Source: Clostridiales bacterium
Lineage (GTDB): Bacteria > Bacillota > Clostridia > Christensenellales > CAG-138
Assembly (NCBI GenBank): GCA_009783775.1
Contig: WRCT01000049.1
Coordinates: 1-10,475, forward strand
Reading direction: 5' to 3'
Length of the DNA: 10,475 nucleotides
A model generated the notes under the pieces. The model had not been told where the DNA came from, made no database searches, and saw only the letters and a list, made by a program, of their open reading frames with translations. This document shows positions 5,483-10,475 of the stretch, in pieces. Numbering within the stretch: position 1 is the stretch's first letter; the number at the start of each line of letters is the position of its first letter. Made by a program: the position numbers and the translations under genes.

Positions 5483-7020
5483 GAATCCACCCCCTCTTCA
5501 GCGGCGGAAAGGTGCGTCATCATCAGCCCGACCTCTTCCTTTGTTGTATTTCTGCCGTCGACAATGCCGCTGATCTGACCCGCGCAGAGCACGAGAATGC
5601 GGTCGCAGAGTTCGAGCAATACGTCTAAATCCTCGCCGACGTAGATCACCGCCGCGCCGCGTCCCTTTTGCTCGTTGAGCAGGCGGTAGATCGTATACGA
5701 GGTGTTGATGTCCAAACCGCGCACGGCGTAGGCTGTCATAAGCAGTGAGGGCGACGCGGCCAGTTCCCTGCCCACGAGCACCTTCTGCACATTGCCGCCG
5801 GAGAGTTTGCGCACGGGCGTGGTCAGCCCGGGCGTGACCACCTCGAGATCGCGCACAACGGCAGCGCCCAGCTCCTTCGGCTTTTTGCGGTTGGTGAAGG
5901 GCGAGTGCCCCTCTTTATAACTGCGCAGCATCATATTGTCGGGAATGCCCATGCTGCCGACCAAGCCCATGCCCAGGCGGTCCTCCGGCACAAAGGCAAG
6001 CCGCACGCCGAGGTTGCGGATCTCCACGGGGCTTTTGCCGACCAGGTCGTCACGTTCCGCCCCGTCCTGCGCGGTGTAGGCGATCACGCCGCCCGGGCAC
6101 ACGCGGCAGAGGCCCGCGACCGTTTCGAGCAGTTCTTTCTGCCCGCTGCCGGAGATCCCCGCGATGCCCAGGATCTCGCCGCCGTAAGCCGTGAAACTCA
6201 CATCGTTTAACTTCTTCACACCGTCGCTGTCCACGACGGTCACGTTTTTCATGGAGAGACACTCGCGCCGCTCCTTGGGCTCGGGCCGGTCGATATTGAG
6301 TGAAACGGCCCGACCCACCATCATGTCGGTGAGTTTTTGCGGGTCGGTCTCACAGGTGGGCACCTCGCCGATGAAGAGCCCCTTGCGCAGCACGGCCACG
6401 CGGTCCGAGATGTCCATGACCTCGTGCAGTTTGTGCGTGATGATGATGATCGCCTTGCCGTCCTCCTTCATGTTGCGCATGACGGCAAAGAGCATATCCG
6501 TCTCCTGCGGGGTCAAGACGGCGGTCGGCTCGTCCAGAATGAGAATTTCCGCGCCGCGGTAGAGCAGCTTGACGATTTCCAGCGTCTGTTTCTCCGACAC
6601 GGACATCTCATAAACTTTTTTGTCCGGTTCCACGACAAAACCGTAGCGGTCGCAGATCGCCTTCACGCGCACGCCCACGGCCTTTAAGTCGGTGAGCGCG
6701 CCCTCGTTGAGGCCCAGGATAATGTTTTCGGCGGCGGTTAAAACGTCCACCAGCTTGAAGTGCTGGTGGATCATGCCGATGCCCAGCGCGAACGCGTCGC
6801 GGGGCGAGCGGATCACCACTTCACGGCCGCCGACGAAAATATGCCCGCCGTCCGGCTGATAGATGCCGGAGAGCATATTCATCAGCGTGGTCTTGCCCGA
6901 GCCGTTCTCCCCAAGCAGGGAGAGGATCTCCCCCGGGTTGATCGTAAGGCAGACCTTGTCGTTGGCGACGACTTCGCCGAAAGTTTTGCGGATATTTACC
7001 ATGCGAATTTCATTTGTCAT
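5479..7020 (-). CDS. ABC transporter ATP-binding protein with two nucleotide-binding domains (NupO/YufO-like)
   Basis: The 513-residue protein carries two fused ATPase domains, as usual for BMP and sugar importers of this class, and drives uptake through the two permeases. Domain 1 (about 1-240) is complete: Walker A GENGSGKT with K43, Q-loop Q86 (IHQHF), signature MSVSEKQ (139-145), Walker B ILILDE with D163 and E164, and H196 (ITHKLHE). Domain 2 (about 250-500) has the degenerate Walker A of this family (GISGSGQKEL) and a strong signature, KLSGGNVQK (405-413). Where relatives typically read AAQPTRGLD, it has TAYAVRGLD (429-437), so the usual PT pair is lost. ATP hydrolysis is expected mainly at one site. 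GGAAAGG lies 8 bases before the ATG. The gene is separated from the binding-protein gene by a terminator-like hairpin. Confidence 0.93.
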   Translation of the reverse strand: MTNEIRMVNIRKTFGEVVANDKVCLTINPGEILSLLGENGSGKTTLMNMLSGIYQPDGGHIFVGGREVVIRSPRDAFALGIGMIHQHFKLVDVLTAAENIILGLNEGALTDLKAVGVRVKAICDRYGFVVEPDKKVYEMSVSEKQTLEIVKLLYRGAEILILDEPTAVLTPQETDMLFAVMRNMKEDGKAIIIITHKLHEVMDISDRVAVLRKGLFIGEVPTCETDPQKLTDMMVGRAVSLNIDRPEPKERRECLSMKNVTVVDSDGVKKLNDVSFTAYGGEILGIAGISGSGQKELLETVAGLCRVCPGGVIAYTAQDGAERDDLVGKSPVEIRNLGVRLAFVPEDRLGMGLVGSMGIPDNMMLRSYKEGHSPFTNRKKPKELGAAVVRDLEVVTPGLTTPVRKLSGGNVQKVLVGRELAASPSLLMTAYAVRGLDINTSYTIYRLLNEQKGRGAAVIYVGEDLDVLLELCDRILVLCAGQISGIVDGRNTTKEEVGLMMTHLSAAEEGVDS

Positions 7021-7036
7021 GGCAGGTTCCTTTCCT

Positions 7037-7079
7037 AAAAAAAAAGGAAGGGAGAAACGCAGACGCGTTTCTCCCTTCC
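7037..7079 (-). terminator. Strong terminator-like hairpin between the binding-protein and ATPase genes
   Basis: GGAAGGGAGAAACGC (7046-7060) pairs over all 15 bases with 7065-7079 around a 4-base loop. On the minus strand it is followed by nine T's (complement of 7037-7045). It starts 7 bases after the stop codon of the BMP lipoprotein and ends just before the ribosome site of the ATPase gene. It is therefore well formed as an intrinsic terminator inside the operon. Partial read-through would give more binding protein than membrane complex. Confidence 0.92.
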
Positions 7080-7086
7080 GAAGTTG

Positions 7087-8277
7087 TTAGAGTTCTGTGA
7101 TGCCGTCGATACGGATATCGAACAGGGACGCGGAGATGACATAGGACTCGTTGAACCGGCCGTCCCAGATCAGCTCGGTGCCCTCAAAGCCCCAGCTCTG
7201 GTCATAGCTTTCGAGCTCCTCGCCGCCGACCGTCCAGGTGTTGGTGGCGAACACGTGCAGCGCGCCGCTCTTGATGGCGGCGATGATCTCCTCGACCCTG
7301 GCCGCCGTGCCCTCGGCAACGGAGTTGCCCAGCGCGGTGATCGCGACGCCGCCCTCGGCATAACCGGTGGCGATGTCCTTGGGTACCGGCTCGCCCTTCA
7401 TGACGAGGTCGATGATGGTCTCATAGTTGACTTCCCACACATTCGTCGGGGAGGTGAGCGCGGCGTTGGGCGCGACGTTTAACATACTGACGTTGTAGCC
7501 GACGATGTAAACGGGCTTGCCGCCCTTGTTGGCGTCTTCGACCGCGCCCGGGGCGCCGGTGGAGTCGGCGTGCTGGCTGAGGATGACGCAGCCGCGCGCC
7601 ATGAGGGTGTTGGCGGCCTCGGCCTCGGCGGTCATATCAAACCAGGAGTTCGTGTAGATGACGTCCATGTAGGCCTCCGGCACGATGGAGCGGACGCCCA
7701 GGAAGAAGGCGGTGTAGCCCGAGACCACTTCGGCATAGGGATAGGCGCCGACGTAACCGACATGGGGATCGTCGACCAGGCCGTCGTCCATGAGTTCCTT
7801 GAGTTTCATGCCCGCGACCACGCCGGAGACGTAACGCGCCTCAAAGATACGGGTGAAGTGGTTGCTGAAGTTGGGCAGGTTCTCGCGCGCGGCGCTCTGG
7901 CCGGTCGCGTGCACGAACTGGATGTCGGGATACTCTTTGCTCGCCTGGATCAGATAGGACTCATGACCAAAGCTGTTGGCGAAGATGACCTTGCAGCCCT
8001 GCTCGGCCAGGTCGACCGCCGTGTCGTAGCACTTTTCGTCTTCGGGAATGTCATACTTCAAGATGAGCTGACTTTCGGAGAGTCCCAGCGCCGCAACCGC
8101 GAGGCGAATGCCCTCGATGTGCGAGTAGGTGTAGCCCTCGTTCTCGTCGCCGATGAGGATGATACCGACTTTGAAGTCATCGGTCGTCACGTCCCCGCCG
8201 TTGTCCTTTTCCTTGGCGCAAGCCGCCAATGCTACGATCAGCACCAACGCCAGTGTGATTGCCAGTAGTTTCTTCAT
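7087..8277 (-). CDS. BMP-family substrate-binding lipoprotein of the purine/nucleoside importer
   Basis: The 396-residue precursor begins with a lipoprotein signal peptide: MKKLL, a hydrophobic stretch (4-18) and the lipobox LAAC with lipidated C20. The mature protein would sit on the outer face of the membrane. It then follows the BMP (Med/PnrA) two-lobed fold, starting FKVGIILIGDENEGYTYSHIEGI (35-57). Nucleoside-binding PnrA-type members usually have a DxSFN-like motif here; the GYTYSH version occurs in another branch of the family, so the exact ligand (nucleoside, nucleobase or other purine) is uncertain. The ATG at 8277 is preferred over one five codons earlier because GGAGG (8286-8290) lies 8 bases upstream of it and the signal peptide starts there. 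The gene leads the importer operon. Confidence 0.92.
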   Translation of the reverse strand: MKKLLAITLALVLIVALAACAKEKDNGGDVTTDDFKVGIILIGDENEGYTYSHIEGIRLAVAALGLSESQLILKYDIPEDEKCYDTAVDLAEQGCKVIFANSFGHESYLIQASKEYPDIQFVHATGQSAARENLPNFSNHFTRIFEARYVSGVVAGMKLKELMDDGLVDDPHVGYVGAYPYAEVVSGYTAFFLGVRSIVPEAYMDVIYTNSWFDMTAEAEAANTLMARGCVILSQHADSTGAPGAVEDANKGGKPVYIVGYNVSMLNVAPNAALTSPTNVWEVNYETIIDLVMKGEPVPKDIATGYAEGGVAITALGNSVAEGTAARVEEIIAAIKSGALHVFATNTWTVGGEELESYDQSWGFEGTELIWDGRFNESYVISASLFDIRIDGITEL

Positions 8278-8323
8278 TGCTTTTTCCTCCATTTTTTTAA
8301 TTTGGTTTGTTATGTTATCTATA

Positions 8324-8342
8324 AAAACAGCCTTGCTGTTTT
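8324..8342 (-). terminator. Weak intrinsic terminator after the threonine-synthase-like gene
   Basis: AAAACAGC (8324-8331) and GCTGTTTT (8335-8342) make an 8-bp stem with a 3-base loop. Read on the minus strand it runs into a T-rich tail. It lies about 40 bases after the stop of the threonine-synthase-like gene and would separate it from the BMP operon. The stem is short and AT-rich, so termination may be incomplete. No convincing separate promoter for the BMP operon was found in the remaining space. Confidence 0.5.
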
Positions 8343-8348
8343 ATCCTT

Positions 8349-8380
8349 CATTGTACATTGTACATCGTACATTGTACATT
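8349..8380. repeat. Tandem repeat CATTGTA (period 7), about 4.6 copies
   Basis: CATTGTA repeats at 8349, 8356, 8363 (with one change, CATCGTA) and 8370, ending in a partial copy. Each junction creates the palindrome TGTACA or GTAC. The array abuts the stop codon of the threonine-synthase-like gene (TAA, complement of 8380-8382). It has the same 7-base period as the repeat between serC and serA but a different sequence. Confidence 0.85.
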
Positions 8381-9615
8381 TACGATATTCTTCCGCTTGC
8401 TTCCAGAGCTTTGATATCCGGCTCACACAAGAATGGTTTGCCTGCCGCGCGCAGGGCGTTGGTTACGTCTTTGAGGCCGCTGCCCGTGGAGATGGCAGTG
8501 ACACTTTCGTTCGGTTTGATGATACCCTGCTCGACCGCGCGCACGACGCCCGCCAGACCCGTTGCGCCCGCCGGTTCGCTGAATACGCCCTCCGTGGACC
8601 CGACCAGCCGCATGGCGGCCAGGATATCCTCGTCCGTCACCGCGAGCCAATGCCCGCCGCTTTTTTCCACCGCGCGCAGCGCCTTGACCGGATTGCGCGG
8701 CACGCCCACCGCGATACTGTCCGCCAGCGTGTTCTCCTGCGTGGGCCGCAGCGCCCTGCCCTCGCGCACCGCCTCCACAAAGGGGGCGCAGCCAAAGGAC
8801 TGCACGCCCAGGATCTTGGGAATGCGGTCGATAAAGCCCAATTGCAGCAAATCATAGAACCCCTGATATACGCCGCCGAAGGTGCAGCCGTCGCCCACCG
8901 AGAGCGCGACCCAGTCGGTCGGCTGCCAGTTTAATTGTTCCGCGATCTCCAGCGCCACGGTTTTCTTGCCCTCGACCATGACCGGATTGATGCCCGCGTT
9001 GCGGTTATAGAACCCCCATTTTTCAATGGCGGCCTTGGACAGCTCAAAGGTCTGGCGATAGTCGCCCTTGACCGAGATGACGTTCGCGCCGAAGATGAGC
9101 AGCTGCGCAACCTTACCCTGGGGCGCGCGCTCGGGCACGAAGATGACGGTCTTGAGCCCCATGCGCGCCGCGTTGCCCGCGCAGGAGGATGCCGCGTTGC
9201 CCGTGGAGGAGCAGGCGATCGTGTCATAACCCAGCTCCAAAGCCTTGGCCACCGCCACGCCCGAGGCGCGGTCCTTAAGCGACGCGGTCGGGTTGAGTCC
9301 GTCGTCCTTGATGTATAATTGCTTAAGCCCCAGCTGATCGCCGAGACGATGGGACTTGTAGAGCGGCGTCCAGCCAATGCGTAAAAAGCTCGCCTGGCCC
9401 ACATCGCGCACGGGCATAAGCGGCGCGTAACGCCACATACTGTTATCACGGTTGGCCTGCAGGCTTTCGCGGGTGAAGTGTTTGCCTATATAAGAATAGT
9501 CGTAGCGAATATCGAGAATGCCTTTTTCGCCGCAGAGGGGGCAGGTCAGCAATTCCGGACCGAAGGGAAATTCAGCCCCGCAGAGCGTGCATTGATAGCC
9601 CAAAACGTGCTGCAT
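8380..9615 (-). CDS. thrC: Threonine-synthase-like PLP enzyme with N-terminal zinc ribbon
   Basis: Threonine synthase turns O-phosphohomoserine into threonine and phosphate. The 411-residue protein starts with a zinc ribbon (C9, C12, C25, C28), common in the archaeal/actinobacterial-type enzymes, then a fold-type II PLP domain. The Schiff-base lysine is K114 in NPTASLKDRASG. SSTGNAASS (136-144) is the phosphate/substrate loop. GDGCTFGGVYQGF and the C-terminal STGSGLKDVTNAL also fit threonine synthases. The ATG at 9615 is chosen over one seven codons upstream because GGGGG (9623-9627) lies 7 bases before it, whereas the upstream ATG has no ribosome site. Its place between ssnA and a purine-type importer, without hom or thrB, leaves open that it acts on another amino acid in purine breakdown. 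That alternative is inference; the family assignment is firm. Confidence 0.85.
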   Translation of the reverse strand: MQHVLGYQCTLCGAEFPFGPELLTCPLCGEKGILDIRYDYSYIGKHFTRESLQANRDNSMWRYAPLMPVRDVGQASFLRIGWTPLYKSHRLGDQLGLKQLYIKDDGLNPTASLKDRASGVAVAKALELGYDTIACSSTGNAASSCAGNAARMGLKTVIFVPERAPQGKVAQLLIFGANVISVKGDYRQTFELSKAAIEKWGFYNRNAGINPVMVEGKKTVALEIAEQLNWQPTDWVALSVGDGCTFGGVYQGFYDLLQLGFIDRIPKILGVQSFGCAPFVEAVREGRALRPTQENTLADSIAVGVPRNPVKALRAVEKSGGHWLAVTDEDILAAMRLVGSTEGVFSEPAGATGLAGVVRAVEQGIIKPNESVTAISTGSGLKDVTNALRAAGKPFLCEPDIKALEASGRIS

Positions 9616-9648
9616 ACCTTTTCCCCCATTTATCATTTATATACATAT

Positions 9649-9677
9649 ATTTTACACATATCCGCCGCATTTGTACA
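9649..9677 (-). promoter_or_regulatory. Possible promoter of the threonine-synthase-like gene
   Basis: On the minus strand TGTACA (9677-9672) and TAAAAT (9654-9649) are 17 bases apart. Each is a moderate match to the -35 and -10 consensus. The region is AT-rich and divergent from the ssnA promoter. Confidence 0.35.
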
Positions 9678-9726
9678 GTCACTTTTTCCATTTGGCGAGA
9701 ATATATTTTCACCCGCTTAAAATTCC

Positions 9727-9755
9727 TTGAAAACATCTCGCTTGCGTGTTATATT
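9727..9755 (+). promoter_or_regulatory. Sigma-A promoter of ssnA
   Basis: TTGAAA (9727-9732) and TATATT (9750-9755) match the consensus at five of six positions each, with a 17-base spacer. Transcription would begin near 9762, about 28 bases before the ATG. A palindrome overlaps the -10 and the start point. Confidence 0.7.
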
Positions 9756-9766
9756 ATTGGTAATAT
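9751..9766. promoter_or_regulatory. Palindrome at the ssnA transcription start (candidate operator)
   Basis: ATATTATTGGTAATAT has 6-bp perfect arms around TTGG. It covers most of the -10 and the predicted start site, a position suited to a repressor. AT-rich palindromes of this size also arise by chance. Confidence 0.35.
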
Positions 9767-9789
9767 TTTAGTGGGGAGAAATTGATATT

Positions 9790-10475
9790 ATGTTATTGAT
9801 CGGAAACGGGCGCGTGTTAACGCGAAACGGCACGGAGTTTTTGGAAAACGGCGCGGTCGCCGTGGAAGGACGTTATATCAAGCAGGTCGGTCCGCTGGCG
9901 GAGCTGCAAAAGGCTTATCCCGACGCAGAGTTTTTAGACGCGAAGGGCGGTTTGATCATGCCCGGTCTGGTCAATACACATGACCACATCTACAGCGCGT
10001 TCGCGCGCGGGCTGTCCCTGCGCGGCTATAACCCGCGCAACTTCAACGACATTCTCGAGGGTATGTGGTGGAAGATCGACCGTCAGCTGACGAAGGAAAA
10101 CGACCGGCTGTCGGCTTGGGCCGTGTATCTGGACTGCGTGAAAAACGGCGTGACGACCGTGTTCGACCACCACGCCAGCTATCTGGACATTCCGGGCAGT
10201 TTAGACGAGATCGCGGGCGCGGCAAAAGCGATCGGCCTGCGCACCTCGCTGTGTTATGAGGTCTCCGACCGCGACGGCCCGACCAAGTGCGAGGAGGCGA
10301 TCGCGGAGAACGAGCGGTTTATCAAGGCCGCCGCCGCAGACGACACCGATATGATCAAGGGCATGATGGGCCTGCACGCCAGCTTTACCGTGTCGGACGA
10401 AACCTTGGAAAAGTGCCGCGCGCGCGGCGGCGCACAGGCGGGTTTCCACGTGCATTGCGCGGAGGGGCCGCTGGA
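9790..10475 (+). CDS. ssnA: SsnA-type aminohydrolase, N-terminal part (runs off the window)
   Basis: The first 228 codons are present and the frame is open to the window end; the family is about 440 residues. It belongs to the amidohydrolase superfamily (guanine deaminase/atrazine chlorohydrolase branch). Visible features are the N-terminal beta domain, PGLVNTHDHIYSAFARG with metal ligands H64 and H66, WWKIDRQL (93-100) and VFDHHAS (124-130), both close to what I recall of E. coli SsnA, and GFHVHCAEG with H222 as metal ligand and E225 as likely catalytic acid. SsnA is a member of the gene set linked to anaerobic purine/urate degradation (with ygeW, ygeX, ygeY, ygfK, hyuA and xdh genes), though its exact reaction is not settled to my knowledge. 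GGGGAG (9773-9778) lies 11 bases before the ATG. The neighbouring purine-type importer agrees with this role. Confidence 0.88.
   Translation, partial: MLLIGNGRVLTRNGTEFLENGAVAVEGRYIKQVGPLAELQKAYPDAEFLDAKGGLIMPGLVNTHDHIYSAFARGLSLRGYNPRNFNDILEGMWWKIDRQLTKENDRLSAWAVYLDCVKNGVTTVFDHHASYLDIPGSLDEIAGAAKAIGLRTSLCYEVSDRDGPTKCEEAIAENERFIKAAAADDTDMIKGMMGLHASFTVSDETLEKCRARGGAQAGFHVHCAEGPL

Noticed and set aside
7570..8268. Plus-strand open frame of 232 codons opposite the BMP gene
   Set aside because: Antisense to a well-supported lipoprotein gene; composition typical of a shadow frame.
8293..8379. Purine riboswitch upstream of the BMP gene
   Set aside because: The gap is only about 90 bases and is taken up by the repeat array and a small hairpin; no purine aptamer-like three-way junction could be seen.
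8153..8934. Plus-strand open frames of 234 and 210 codons over the repeat and the end of the threonine-synthase-like gene
   Set aside because: They span the intergenic terminator and heptamer array and are antisense to two well-supported genes.

Overview
The window looks like a chromosomal segment from a GC-rich, probably anaerobic Bacillota (Clostridia-type) genome. The grounds are strong Shine-Dalgarno sites of the GGAGG type, SerC and SerA of the short clostridial kind, a Bacillota-style BMP/Nup ABC importer, SsnA, and short repeat families in the gaps between genes. The taxonomic placement is an inference from gene content. No plasmid, phage or CRISPR signal is present.

Layout. Bases 1-96 hold the last codons of what looks like a REP-associated (IS200-like) transposase, followed by REP-like repeats up to about 220. 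At 335-1003 (+) is an OmpR-type response regulator with no kinase beside it. Its receiver domain has lost the phospho-acceptor aspartate and other active-site residues. Its start codon lies about where transcription should begin, and a 12-bp palindrome covers its promoter. Next come serC (1141-2229, +) and serA (2371-3288, +), two steps of the phosphorylated serine pathway, separated by a long inverted repeat built of 7-base units. A compound terminator and repeat block (3291-3369) separates them from genes converging from the other strand.

The minus strand, read from right to left, carries a zinc-ribbon threonine-synthase-like PLP enzyme (9615-8380) and a BMP-family lipoprotein (8277-7087). 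A strong terminator-like hairpin follows, then an ATPase (7020-5479) and two permeases (5482-4370 and 4373-3384). The last three genes overlap by ATGA and form a translationally coupled nucleoside or purine-type importer. Divergent from the threonine-synthase-like gene is the start of ssnA (9790 to the window end, +), an aminohydrolase linked in other genomes to anaerobic purine/urate breakdown. The right half therefore probably marks the edge of a purine uptake and degradation locus that continues beyond the window.

No wholly new system is evident. The items most worth checking are the pseudo-receiver regulator with its leaderless promoter/palindrome, the hairpin between the binding protein and the rest of the importer, and the recurring 7-base-period repeats in several intergenic gaps.
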